A DNA stretch of 53,213 nucleotides, taken from contig JAUCBJ010009139.1 of the NCBI GenBank assembly GCA_032718475.1, forward strand, positions 1 through 53,213, given 5' to 3'. Each line of letters starts with the position of its first letter. Position 1 is the first letter of the stretch. This document shows, one piece after another, positions 9,753-20,205 of this stretch. The notes under the pieces are model-generated. The model was not told the origin of the DNA. It saw nothing but the letters and a program-made list of their open reading frames with translations, and searched no databases. The position numbers and the translations under genes are program-made. Source of the DNA: Nemertoderma westbladi. Taxonomy: Eukaryota; Xenacoelomorpha; Nemertodermatida; Nemertodermatidae.

Positions 9753-11230
9753 TTACGTTGGGGAGTCCCTAGATCTTCGTTGGATTAGGGAGGTGGTCGT
9801 AGGAAGAGTCTCTTGCCTTCCATAGTTCCCGGACAACTCTCGGTCTCTTTCCAGTAAACATAAACGACCAACTGGGCGATTAAGTTGTTGTGTTTCGAAT
9901 ACAATTCCAGGTTTCTTAAAGTTACGTCGCATGACGACGAGTTCTACCGATCGCACTAAACCATCATCGGATATATGAGTCTCGATGATACGACCTGTCT
10001 GCCACCGCTTACGTGGAAGATCTACCACGATAAGGACCATGTCTCCGGCGCTGACGTTTTCTTGCTGCGCAAACCACTTTGTTCGAAGTAGTAGCGTAGG
10101 AAGATAATGTTTTTCGAAATGGTCAGCGAAACGATGGGTTAATAACTGCATAATGTTGCCAAGTTTGTCGGCAGTATTCGTCTCCGTCCGTGATTTCCGA
10201 TTGCGGGAGCATGGCTACAGGTTTCTTTAGTAGGAAATGTGTGGGTGTTAGCGCTTCTAGGGAGTCGGGACTCGATGAGACTGGCATAAGCGGTCTCTCG
10301 TTAAGATAGGTGGCGATTTCTTCAATTAACGTCCGCAAAAGTTCGTCAGTGAGATACGCGCGGCCCGGCACTATAAAGTGAAATGCGGTCTTCACGCTCT
10401 GTATTAGTCTCTCCCAACTTCCTCCCCACCAAGGGGCGTCGGCGGCGTTGAAGGTCCAGCTAGATGCTGTTACCCTTAGCTGATCGTCCATCTGTCTTTG
10501 GTTCCAATCTTTAACGTAAGCTTTGATCTTATTATTGGCGCCAATGAAGTTCGTTCCCTTATCAGATCTCATCGTGTTGCTAGTTCCAAAGCGAGCGATC
10601 TGTCGGCGTAAAGCTGTTGGTAGATAGATCGTTCACCATATCTAGATGGATCGCTCTACAAGTCATACAGACAAAGATGACACACCATCGCTTGACTATA
10701 GTCCTAGCACGATATACTTCAATAGGGCCAAATAAATCCACACCAGTATTAGTAAAGGGTGGTTCATAGAAGCTTACTCGTTCCCTAGGTAATTCTACCT
10801 CTCGCTGTGTTAAAGGCCTACTAAATGCTTTCCTACAGGGTATACATTTCCTAAGAACTTGGTTTAGAGCTCTACGGGGCTTATGGAAATAATAGCGAGT
10901 TCGAATTTCGCTAAGAACTCATTCTCTACCAGCATGGTAAAGTCTACTGTGAACATCTACAATCATCTTGATTTGTATTTCAAGATTTCTAATGAGTATG
11001 GGAAACTTAGTGTCAAAGGACAATGGAGCATTAGTTAATCTCCCTCCGACACGTATTAACCCATCTATCATTGTGCTAGAGAAACGATCCCTTAAGCGCA
11101 TCTGTGGATTTCTCAACAACAGGAAATACTTATCGGAATCTTCATAGCATTGCAGGAGTCTCAGTATCTGCTTATTGGTATCCTCATGTTCTTGGTAACT
11201 GATCTTCTCAGTCAGAAACCTATCAGACAC
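9753..11230 (-). pseudogene. BEL/Pao integrase and DUF5641 domain, decayed
   Basis: Frames that have drifted apart carry, in order on the minus strand: the motif IRVGGRL with a downstream HAG (integrase H2C2 region, 10919-11230); KCIPCRK and GVDLFGPIEV, with the first catalytic Asp (near 10830-10720); MTCRAIHLDMV; SDKGTNFIGA with the second Asp (near 10550); the WWGGSWER glutamate region (near 10430); and a C-terminal DUF5641-type domain (about 9765-10120, containing GDMVLI and RKRWQTGRI). Stops or frameshifts occur near 10919, 10600 and 10150. This order and these signatures are diagnostic of BEL/Pao pol. It would have inserted the cDNA into the host chromosome, but this copy cannot make an intact enzyme. 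Confidence 0.88.
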
Positions 11231-11366
11231 TTTATAAGTGGGAAGGTCTTTAATAACATGGACTTTTTCAGATACTATCGATACTAGCGATCTTCGTCCT
11301 GGAATAGTGATGATGGAAACATCTTTTTAGATACACAACGGCCTTGCAATGCCGATTCCAGGAGCT

Positions 11367-12438
11367 CTAATGATTTTTTGCTATCTGTAGGAGAGGGGAG
11401 AGTCCTTGCGAGACATCTGGTGTTCCAGATTTCCAGTCTCTTTCCCTGATTTCTATAACGGATTTAGTCGTGATGGGTGAGTTTAGATCCACAGCGTCGT
11501 CCCTGGAGGTGTGTAGTACAGACAGATCTATCACGGGTTTAAATAACTTTGATTTACTCGTCCGGGTTTTGGGTTTGACTTTCTCCGCTCCCGTGGCTTG
11601 TCTAATCTCTGCCGTGGTGAGATGAGGGGGCCATTCCTCCTCTTCTTTACTCAGGAAGTCGGGTCCACCTAACCAGTCTGGTGTATCTATCAGTTCTTGA
11701 GGAGTTGCTCCTCTGGAGGCGATGTCAGCTGGATTAATCGTCCCAGGGCAATGTCTCCATTGATCTATATTAGAGCGACTGAGTATAATGGCTACTCTGT
11801 TGGTAACGAAGACGCTGAACTGACAGACTTCATTGATTATATACTCCAGAACGAGTAAAGCATCAGTCCAATAGACAGTTTTCTCTAGTGGATAGTCGAT
11901 CTGTTCTGTTACATTCCGGCCGATGGCTGTAGCGTATAGAGCCGCCTTTAACTCCGCTCTAGGAACTCGTAGTTTGTTGTTTATTAGGGCCTTAGAGGCG
12001 ACCAATGCAACCTTAATTCCATCCTGAGTTTCAACTCTCAGGTAGGCTACTATACCTATTCCCATATCGCTGGTGTCTCCAAACACATGGAGTTGATAGG
12101 AATACGTGGGGAGATCGTGACCAAAATATGAACGGGAGATCTTAAAGTTCTCGATGGATGGTAGAGAATCTTCCCATTTCATCCACTTCTTTAGCAGTTC
12201 TCCCTGGAGTGGATCATCCCACGAGTGGTTTTCGAGCCACATTTGTTGTACTAAGCTCCGAGCAACTAATATAACTGGGCTAATAAATCCCAATGGATCG
12301 AAATAAGTGCTCAGGATACTTAAACAAATCCGTTTAGTTCTAACTGGATTATCTCGTTGTTTTAACAGAAAAAATAAGATATCTCTCTCCGTGTCCCATT
12401 TTAATCCAAGAGTCTTGGTTTCCAGAAGATCGTCCTTT
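11367..12438 (-). pseudogene. BEL/Pao RT C-terminal and RNase H region
   Basis: The open frame begins at the solo-LTR junction and contains TLGLKWDT (the conserved segment after the BEL RT palm), VFGDTSDMG (RNase H first Asp), PRAELKAAL (Glu), VYWTDALLVLEYI (Asp) and NPADIASRG. These are the peptidase A17/RNase H-type signatures of BEL pol. It is continuous with the RT half at 13570-14500 once the solo LTR and one copy of its CTCAT target duplication are discounted. Apparent N-terminal residues of the open frame before 12438 are encoded by the inserted LTR, not by pol. A frameshift after 11367 separates it from the integrase part. Confidence 0.9.
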
Positions 12439-12443
12439 ATGAG

Positions 12444-13564
12444 TGTAAAAGCTTTTGCGGACATAACAAGTCATTTTTCCCCGCAATGCACAGTGTAGGT
12501 GCTTTAGCGGACATAACAAGTAATTTTTGCCGCAATGCGCATAATACTCTAAAAGACTGGAGCTCAGATTACGAAATCTGTCAGCTGATTTTCTGTAAAC
12601 GTGGAACCTCTTTGTTCTGCTCAGCCAATCAGAGCGATTTTCACTTTATGTTGAACAAGGGCCTAGGTAAAACCGCGCAATGCATTACGGTCTTTGTTTA
12701 CCTTTTCTGAGCCTCAGAACACCGGCTTGGAAATTCTTCTGTACTTCTGTAGAAGTTTCAGACTTTGGCCAAAACATTAGATGGATTTGATTACAAGAAC
12801 GTAAATCTATTATCTCATGGAACATTACTTGGCACCAACCCAAACTGCTGAACTGACTTGCATAAGTAACATATATTGATTGTTCACCGCACTATTTTAC
12901 TTCTGTTTACTGTCTGTTATTAATTGTTGTATATTGATGGATATGTTGTTATATTTGGAGAATACCGATAAATAATCATAAAACCCCCAATCTTCTTGAT
13001 TACTGAAAGTAAGAGGGACCGGTTACCTGTAGCAATTGCGACTTACATTATAGTGATTTTGTGTGAATTAAATGCTATTTCATAATCCCTACATGTGTCA
13101 GTTGCTATCCTCCTTATATATGATCAAATTCAGTGACGGTCGGCAGATCAGTGTGAAGTCGTGTGAAGTAGTGTGACAGATAATAAAGCATCCCCTAAAG
13201 AATGCGCTATTTACGAAACTCAGTGGCCATCTTGTTGTGTTTAGTATAAGTCATAACTCTGTTTTATATACTTAAAGCGCCACATCCTAAAGGAACTGTT
13301 AAAATTTCCCCGAAAGTGAATAATATTGTCAGAAATTATATAGTAACGATCAATCGAATAATACAGTAGGTCTGCACCGCAATAACTTTCAAAGCACCCG
13401 AATCCAGTCTCCCTTAACAGTGGGTGAATGATCGCGCATAGACTGGCTTCGGCTAATGTAACTTCATGTGCACTAAATAATTGTTATAGGCTAAAGTCGA
13501 TTTATAAACAAGAGGACAACTAAAATTGGCAGGTTAAACTGCTAAAGGTCTGAAAGCGCGAACA
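12444..13564 (+). mobile_element. Solo LTR inserted in the BEL/Pao pol (LTR copy 2)
   Basis: This 1,121-bp LTR begins TGTAAAAGC and ends GCGCGAACA, and is flanked by a perfect ATGAG duplication (12439-12443 and 13565-13569). It interrupts the pol reading frame between the RT palm and the RNase H region. TTATATA at 13114-13120 and AATAAA at 13182-13187 give a plausible promoter and polyadenylation signal for plus-strand orientation. The first 51 bp are imperfectly duplicated in tandem (12444-12494, then about 12495-12545, both with GCGGACATAACAAGT). No internal region is present, so it arose by LTR-LTR recombination. It is the empty-site reference for both insertions in LTR copy 1. Confidence 0.93.
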
Positions 13565-13569
13565 ATGAG

Positions 13570-14505
13570 GTCCAGATCTTTAACACCTCGGTCTTCTACC
13601 GGGATCGATTCCAGAAACTCACGGGAGTTACTAGTGAATTTGGTTAGCCGAAATCCACCGCGTCGTAAGCCCTCTACCGTTCCCTTGGCAACATCAATGG
13701 CTTCTTCCACTGATGGGAGGGACTTTAAATTGTCGTCCATGTATATATCCCGTTTGATGTTGTCGATAACCGCTTTAGAGAAGGCGTCTCGGTGGTCATC
13801 GGCAGTGGTACGCACTACCGAACAAGCGTTCGAGGGGCTCGAGATGATCCCAAAAGCCTGGATGGTCATCCAGTACTCTACCGGTTTTAGGTTGAGGTCA
13901 CCTTCAGGCCACCGCAGAAATCGTAGGCTGTCTCGATCCCTATCCAGCGCCTTGACTTGTAGGAACATGCCTTCGATGTCCGAAGCGAATGTGATCGAAT
14001 ATTGCCGCAGTCTTAGTAATATTCCCAACAGAGATTGAAGTAAGTTGGGTCCAGGCAACAGTTCAGAATTCAGGGATTGACCCATGTAAAGGGCAGAGCC
14101 GTCAAACACTACCCGGACTTCGTTGGGTTTACCGGGCTTGGGAACGTAATGATGTATTAGATAATACGTTCTCTCCATTATGGGTGTTTCTTCCGGAACT
14201 CGCTCCGTGTGTCCCTTATCTATAAATTTCTTCAGTTGGGTCTTATACATTTCCCTGGCTTGAACATTAGCCGTCAGACGCCAATGTAGTTGTGCGATTC
14301 TCTTTTCCGCTAAAGGTCAGTTATTTACGAAGCTGGGTTCTCGCCGTCGGAATGGAAGACCAATCTCATAGCGACCTTCATCCTTCAAATAACGTGTAGT
14401 CGTTTCCTGAATCTGCTTGGCTCTCTCTTCTTCAACAGATAAAGCCTTGTCGTAGGAATTAGGCTCTACGGCTTCTTGAGTAAAGAATCATGTTGATGAG
14501 TTTGT
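13570..14505 (-). pseudogene. BEL/Pao reverse transcriptase, N-terminal and palm part
   Basis: Minus-strand frames contain DEGRYEIGLPF (conserved entry motif of BEL RT, near 14370), then one in-frame stop near 14320-14330, then VRVVFDGSA, ASDIEGMFLQV with the first catalytic Asp, and YMDD at 13743-13732 (the YxDD active site). The catalytic residues are preserved. The frame runs directly into the solo LTR at 13564. The last residues of the open frame (13534-13564) belong to the LTR. The domain continues at 12438 on the other side of the insertion. Confidence 0.92.
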
Positions 14506-14886
14506 CATTATATCTATCTACCACTGCGTTTAATTCATCATTATACTTCAATGATTCGCTTGGTTTGTGGATAAGATGACATAGGTTGACTTGGTTTAGC
14601 CAAGTTTGGTTCTCAGTGAGGATATCGATGGCATTTTCCTCATCATATAAGTGGTTGATGTCGTCGTTGTCTGAGGAGTATGGAGTTGCCTCAGCTGGGA
14701 TTTCTTCTTCACTGATTTCTTCTTCTCATTCACTTACCTGGTGGATTCGTTCACTTGGGACCCTACCCTCGCTACGCTAGTGCTTGGGAGTCTTTCCATT
14801 AAGGTCCTATGGGAAGGTCCAGTGAAGTACCAACCTACTCTCGTTCTTCCCGCATACGTCTAAAGTGGTTGCGGTCGAGCAGGCCG

Positions 14887-15260
14887 TTATTCTAATGTCT
14901 CAAGCGCCTCGTGCGCATTTTGGCCGAGTAAGATCTGCACTCCTGGATAATCCGTATTGAATCTAGGTATATTGTGTTGCTGGGTAAAATGATCTTCATC
15001 CCAGTTGTAAGGCTCCACTTGGCTAGTAGCAAAGTTCTTTATCGCCACCATCTTGACCGACCTTACACTATTTTCTCCTAGTTCATCCTGGGGAGTGGAC
15101 AACGCACCCACGTAGTAATCTGTGGCTACTGTGGATTTCCAAACCTGCATAATTCCGGAAAGGTTCAATTTGGTAGGTGGTACTGCTAAAAAGCTGGCCG
15201 TGCAAGGATTCCAAATATGTAACACCTGAATTTCGTTGAAAAATAGCTGAGATATGGACG
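14887..15260 (-). pseudogene. BEL/Pao aspartic protease-like remnant
   Basis: An open frame of about 120 residues (no ATG; open back to about 15258) ends in a segment with YPGVQILLGQNAH, resembling the C-terminal LLG(A/Q)(D/N) part of the DUF1758 retropepsin of BEL/Pao elements, after a WDEDHF...HNIPRF stretch. The first catalytic half (DTG/DQG type) is not visible. It lies upstream of the RT on the same strand, as expected for BEL pol, with about 380 bases of broken frames between. The element's own gag is missing, because the similarity stops at about 15260 next to a minisatellite. Confidence 0.6.
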
Positions 15261-15365
15261 TTAAAAATTTGCTTGGTTTAGCATTATATAGCGCTAGGCT
15301 ATTTTATTATATTTAATAAATTCACTAAAAATACACAAAAAAATACAAATTCTTCATATAATATT

Positions 15366-15570
15366 TTGCTCTCAGTTGTCGGTTGTTCTGTTGTTTGCTG
15401 TCGGTTGTCTGCTGTCGATTGTCATCTGTCAGTTGTCGCTGCAGGTTGTCTGCTGTCGGTTGTCGGTTTGTTTGCTGTCGGTTGTCTGCTGTCGGTTGTT
15501 TGCTGTCGGTTTGTCTGCTGTCGGTTGTCTGCTGTCGGTTGTTTGCTGTCGGTTGTCTGCTGTCGGCGTA
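15366..15570. repeat. 14-bp minisatellite
   Basis: About fourteen imperfect copies of a 14-15-base unit built on CTGCTGTCGGTTGT (T/C variants) lie end to end. The unit length lets several frames stay open and gives Val/Cys/Leu-rich spurious ORFs on both strands; none is a gene. Confidence 0.93.
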
Positions 15571-15781
15571 ACGTTTACAACCGTGTATCTATGCCAACTT
15601 GCTAAGGCAAGGCTATGGGCTGACCGGTAGTGTAGAAGCAAATCTGAAAATATTACTGCTGTATGTGTATAGGGGTACCGTTCCTACTGTATTATAATTA
15701 TATAGGCCTATGCCAGTACACAGGTACAGCAGTCCTGCAGGTGGCCTTTCCAGCTTTCTGATAGTCTGATGATATCTGGAT

Positions 15782-17086
15782 ATGGCGAAGAAGGTGTCTG
15801 TTACGGCAATCTCCACTCCCGCGACGGAGGAATCTATACCGGAGTTAGATGAGTTGCGTCGAGGATGGATGGAGAGAGAGGACTTCGCATTGGCGCATCG
15901 GTTACAAGGGCAAGAAATCGACGAGCATTACTCTGGAAACAGAAACCGAAACCAGTTGGTTAGAACCGATCTGGTCACGGCGAGAGACACAGAGGAGGAG
16001 GAGAAACAACGACTGCAGGAACTCCAGAGGAAGTTGGAAGCTGAGGAAACGTTGCGTGAGGAGACGGACCGGGTGATAGCAGCGAGTCTACAGAGGGAGT
16101 ACGAGACGGACTTATTGGAACGGCGGGATGAGTTGTTAGCGAGGAAGTTACAGGAGCGGGAGGAGAGACGAGTGAGGAGGGCTGAACAGCGGAGGTTAGA
16201 GAGGAGAGGGGAGGCGGTGTCGGTAGCGGATAGGAGAGGTGATCCAGTACCGGTAGAGAGTCCGTCTGCTGACAGCTCCCGTGACTACGACATCCCTTTG
16301 TACCAGAACCTACGAGATCCCCGGCCGGCCCATCGGGTTGAGGAATCCGAGTTGCAACGACTGCAGGAGTTGCAGGACGAAGAGTTCGCTAGACACGTTG
16401 TGGAGCGAGAAGCGGAAGAGATGCGAGCCGTGCAGGAGGACGAAAACTTCGCGAGGAGGTTGCATAATATTAATGTGTACGAGAATCGGTCGCGGCAGCG
16501 GGGAACAAAGGAATATATGGAGAGAAATGCGGGGAGATATAGGGGAGAAGAGGGGGAAAACTATAGGGGGAAGTATAGGGCTGAGGCTATGGGAAACTAC
16601 GGGAGAAACGCTGTAGACACAACGGGTCCGAGTGTTAGTGAGTCAGGGAGTGTCGAGTACGAGAATGGTCCGTGGGTCCCAAAGCAACCAGTAGAGTCTA
16701 GGGCCCCAGACAGCCAACCCGACCCTAAACTCACAGAACGCACAGAACTCACACAACAGCCGCGACACCCAGTCGAAGATTTATCCAGCTCCGACACTGA
16801 CTTCCCCACTGACTCCTGTCCCCATGACGACGGTACCAACGCCTTCGTATCCCTGGACCCCACATTCCAGGGACCCCCCAGCTGTGCCCCGATCAGCTCT
16901 AGGACAGTCCCCCGCAGACAGAGTCTCCCGGAGACCCGGGTCTCCGGTCTCTCTGCCGAGTCCACACCCCCCCAGACCCCCGGGGGCCTCCCCTTTAAAC
17001 AAGGACATCGACGGGCCTCCAGTCAGCGGAGTAAAAGCGATAAGTTATCGAAAGGGAACTCTAAATCCGGCTGCAAACAGCAGTAA
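15782..17086 (+). CDS. CCDC50: CCDC50-like (Ymer) ubiquitin-binding coiled-coil protein
   Basis: This 434-residue protein starts at ATG 15782. Residues 33-67 (DFALAHRLQGQEIDEHY, then NRNRNQLVRTDL) match the conserved CCDC50 N-terminal block (ALAHSLQEQEI...RNRLVQ.DL in vertebrates). MIU-like ubiquitin-interacting helices with the A-x-x-LQ pattern recur near residues 36-43 and 117-125, and similar DEEFAR and DENFARRL segments lie near 203 and 223. Residues 70-240 are a Glu/Arg-rich coiled coil; 290-434 is Ser/Pro-rich and probably disordered. Vertebrate CCDC50 binds K63-linked ubiquitin chains, modulates NF-kB signalling and acts as an autophagy receptor. Here the whole frame is one exon, whereas the human gene is split into many, so it is either an intronless gene or a retrocopy; the intact frame argues that it is expressed. 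No clear TATA or promoter was identified. AATAAA occurs at 17575-17580. Confidence 0.8.
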   Translation: MAKKVSVTAISTPATEESIPELDELRRGWMEREDFALAHRLQGQEIDEHYSGNRNRNQLVRTDLVTARDTEEEEKQRLQELQRKLEAEETLREETDRVIAASLQREYETDLLERRDELLARKLQEREERRVRRAEQRRLERRGEAVSVADRRGDPVPVESPSADSSRDYDIPLYQNLRDPRPAHRVEESELQRLQELQDEEFARHVVEREAEEMRAVQEDENFARRLHNINVYENRSRQRGTKEYMERNAGRYRGEEGENYRGKYRAEAMGNYGRNAVDTTGPSVSESGSVEYENGPWVPKQPVESRAPDSQPDPKLTERTELTQQPRHPVEDLSSSDTDFPTDSCPHDDGTNAFVSLDPTFQGPPSCAPISSRTVPRRQSLPETRVSGLSAESTPPQTPGGLPFKQGHRRASSQRSKSDKLSKGNSKSGCKQQ

Positions 17087-17757
17087 ATATTATTATTAAT
17101 CGCGTCGTCTCTTTTTTTACCTCTTCTATTTTTTATTTTACATTAGTAGTTGTAGATCCAAGCCAAGGATTTGTATTTCTATTAATAATAATTTCGCCTT
17201 TTATTTCAGTAACACAAAGACATTTAGGGTGTGAGAGTTTCAGAATTATAACTTTATAAACAACTTAGAAGGCGATTCTTCGACATAATGATTCCTATTG
17301 GAGGATTATTTAGCAACTCGGACGACAGATCAACTAGTTTCTGTAGTTCAGATATAATTACAATGACATTCACATCCCTCGTAAAATCTCACACATTACA
17401 TTATTGTACAATACTTTATAGGACTTGTTTCCGCCTATTTTTTGCTGCACCATAACCCATCTGTAGATATACTGTTGTCTTATAATTAAGTTCATCATAA
17501 ATTAGATTATTATTTATGAATTTGCTACTTAGAATCCAATAAGAGAATAACATTTTTGTTATAAAATATTGTGAAATAAAATATAAATCATGTTTATATT
17601 AAATATATAAATAAACTTTTCTAGAAAGAAATAAAGAATTTCTTATTTAATTATGTTTGATAATTAATTTTTGGTTTGAGTTTTAATCGTTTTACTACAT
17701 TACGGTAACGTAAGTGTTTCTTTTCTAGTTACATGAATCAATTCATGTTAAATTATT
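17087..17757. other. AT-rich intergenic / 3' flank of the CCDC50-like gene
   Basis: No open frame or repeat of note. Several AATAAA signals (17575-17580, and others near 17610-17640) could end the upstream transcript. Confidence 0.5.
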
Positions 17758-18066
17758 AAGCATTCCAGCTACTCTGCATGATTACAGCTACGCTGCATGA
17801 TTCCGGCTATGCTACATGGTTCCAGCTACGCTGCATGATTCCGGCTATGCTACATGGTTCCAGCTATGCAGCATGATTCCAGCTATGCTGCATGATTCCA
17901 GCTACGCTGCATGATTCCAGCTACTCTGCATGATTACAGCTACGCTGCATGATTCCGGCTATGCTACATGGTTCCAGCTATGCTGCATGATTCCAGCTAT
18001 GCTGCATGATTCCAGCTATGCTGCATGATTCCAGCTATGCTGCATGATTCCACCTACGCTGCATAC
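17758..18066. repeat. 19-bp minisatellite
   Basis: About sixteen copies of a 19-base unit based on GATTCCAGCTATGCTGCAT, with C/T and C/A variants (CTACGCTGC, CCGGCTATGC, GCTACATGG), lie in tandem. Longer blocks repeat: the order of variants near 17775-17860 recurs near 17935-17985. Confidence 0.93.
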
Positions 18067-18880
18067 AATTCTAGGCAACTTAACAACTACTGGTTCTGTG
18101 TATCAACCATCTCAATAAATCTCTGTATCTCTTTAGTTATTCAGTAAAACATTCCATCTACGTACAACTCTATCAAATAGTTATAGATAAAGTTAAGTTC
18201 TAGTAGACATGTAATGCAAAGCCTTTTAATAGTTACATTTAATTTACGATTTAATTACGTTGTAACTGAGGTGTTTATATTAATTCTATGGTGTTCCATA
18301 TCCACAACCCCCTCCCCATAAAAAAAAAGGAAAGAAAGAACTTGGAGTGGGGGGGGGGGGGGGTATGGAAAACATTGTTCTGTATGTAAAATATTTGTTA
18401 TGCATTTTATAAAGTTTAATTTATATTTTATTTATGTTTCTGTAATTATACTATTTGCAAATTCTATTCGAAAATCTATTTTTTAACTATAATTCAAGAT
18501 TTTGAATTATTTGGTTCGGATAATTTGGGCGAGTATGAGGGATGTCACGTGTCGTATCAAAGGACGTCGGAGTTTAACATCAGGATATTAACGTTTCCTA
18601 TAATTATTGCTCGTCACACAGAGACAGACCTTGATGTCTCCACAACGGATATCACCAGATAAATAAACTGATACATCAAAAGTTAACATTTGGTAATTAA
18701 ATGATATAATATTCACACCATATTCATTAATTAGTTTTCAGTTTAAACAATAAAGTTCTGCAGTATTTATTATTTAAATTGACTTATTTTTCCGCTCGGT
18801 CTATGGAATAGCGTTGTCAAATAGAATGTGTTCAGTGCAGACAGACCTGTAGGCTAAGCCAGCTCCCCCCCCCCCCCCCC
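18067..18880. other. AT-rich spacer with G and C homopolymers
   Basis: No gene is seen. A G run lies at about 18345-18363 and a C run at about 18865-18880. Run lengths in the assembly may be unreliable. Confidence 0.5.
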
Positions 18881-18885
18881 GTATG

Positions 18886-19196
18886 TGGTGGCTACAAAAC
18901 AAAGACCCAAATAATAAAGACGAAAGACCTGTACATAACACATGTATTAACATTCATTTATTGTTTTGGTTCCGCCAACACGCCTATGTAACCTGCTCCT
19001 TTTAATGGCAATGGGACCTAACGCGACTTCACCTCTTTGTTTTGTACAGGTTAGGTAGCGTTAGGTCCCATTGCAAATTTAAAGGAGCAGGTTAGTAAAG
19101 GAGCAGGTTACAGAGGCGTGTTGGGAGAACGAAGGTTAACATGTTACAAGATTATGCAGGTTTTTATAATTGGGTGTTTGTTTTGTAGTCACCCCC
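18886..19196. mobile_element. Inverted-repeat (MITE or foldback-like) element
   Basis: The left arm (GTGGCTACAAAAC ... CCAACACGCCTATGTAACC ... AATGGGACCTAACGC, 18886-19024) is the reverse complement of the right arm (GCGTTAGGTCCCATT ... GGTTACAGAGGCGTGTTGG ... GTTTTGTAGTCACC, 19057-19196), with a loop of about 30 bases. The right arm has an extra 16-bp tandem copy of AAAGGAGCAGGTTA. No coding potential is present and target-site duplications were not resolved, so the superfamily is open. Confidence 0.8.
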
Positions 19197-19548
19197 TCTG
19201 TATGGCTTGTATGAACGTTAATATCTCGGCTCAACGGTTAAGTAAATATTTGTTAAATTTGGGGTGCTAGTTGTTGGCGAAAAGTTTTAAAATTTATACA
19301 TAATTTTACTGATAATAATTTTTAATTTATATAATAATTTCTGCGATTTAAATAGTATGTCTTATCATCAAAGTATTCATTATTATGGCTCTGTATTCAT
19401 ATAAAGCGAGCAATATACAGTAGTTAATTAATAGTCATTGCATAGTATCATATAGGTGTATTATTTCTTAAAGAACTGCAACCTAAAACAAACTGTAATG
19501 TCAAATATAGCAAATTGAGAACTTATATGATTTATATTGCCCTGTTCT
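19197..19548. other. AT-rich spacer
   Basis: I see no gene, repeat or clear signal in this stretch. Confidence 0.5.
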
Positions 19549-19871
19549 CCAATCACAGATGTCATTAAGCTACAGTATTAGCCTACCCAATCATACAGAG
19601 CTAGGTTATTTAGCTACAGTACATTAGCCAATCACACAGAGCTAAGATGTTTAGCTACAGTATTAGCCTAGCCAATCATACAGAGCTAGGTTATTTAGCT
19701 ACAGTACATTAGCCAATCACACAGAGCTAAGATGCTTAGCTACAGTGTTAGCCAATCACACAGAGCTAAGTTATTTAGCTACAGTATTAGCCAGTCACAC
19801 AGAGCTAAGTTATTTAGCAACAGTAGCCAATCACACAGACCTAAGTTATTTAGCTATGTGTTAGCCAATCA
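19549..19871. promoter_or_regulatory. Tandem array with eight CCAATCA boxes upstream of STX17
   Basis: An imperfect repeat of about 38-48 bases (AGCCAATCACACAGAGCTAAGTTATTTAGCTACAGTA type) places CCAATCA at 19549, 19587, 19628, 19672, 19713, 19752, 19827 and 19865, plus a mutated CCAGTCA at 19791. AGCCAATCAC fits the NF-Y consensus. The array lies 335-657 bases before the STX17 ATG. The repeat is plain in the sequence; its regulatory role is inference. Confidence 0.55.
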
Positions 19872-20120
19872 AAGATAGCTATGCTCTTTCACAATTAATT
19901 ACCCATCAAAATGTATTGTTTACCTGTTTATTTTCGTTCATGGTGGGGTAGCTTCGCAGCATAAAATTGTTACAAAGTCCCAATAGTAATAAATGAAATG
20001 AACAGACCAGCAGGACAGACTGACAAATTTTCTTTGCTCTGAAAACTTCACCCTTTTATATCGCTGAGCCACTATCCACTAATCGGTACCTTTTTCATTT
20101 TAAGTTTGGACCTGCTGTAT

Positions 20121-20181
20121 GTACTGTACATTGTACAGTACACTGTACTGATGTAGGCCTGATAGTGCAGTACCGGTACTG
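20121..20181. promoter_or_regulatory. Two perfect dyads just upstream of STX17
   Basis: GTACTGTACA and TGTACAGTAC form a 10/10 dyad around one base (20121-20141). CAGTACCGGTACTG at 20168-20181 is a perfect 14-bp palindrome. They lie 25-85 bases before the ATG, so they may be in the 5' UTR or core promoter. A TTTTATA stretch at about 20054-20060 could be a TATA box. Confidence 0.4.
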
Positions 20182-20205
20182 TAATTGGATCAGAGCTCTC
20201 GGGGG

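Noticed and set aside
15366-15641. Cys/Val/Leu-rich frames at the 14-bp minisatellite
   Set aside because: Generated by the repeat on both strands.
16281-17099. Alternate-frame and antisense ORFs over the CCDC50-like gene
   Set aside because: Shadows of a high-GC coding frame with recognised family motifs.
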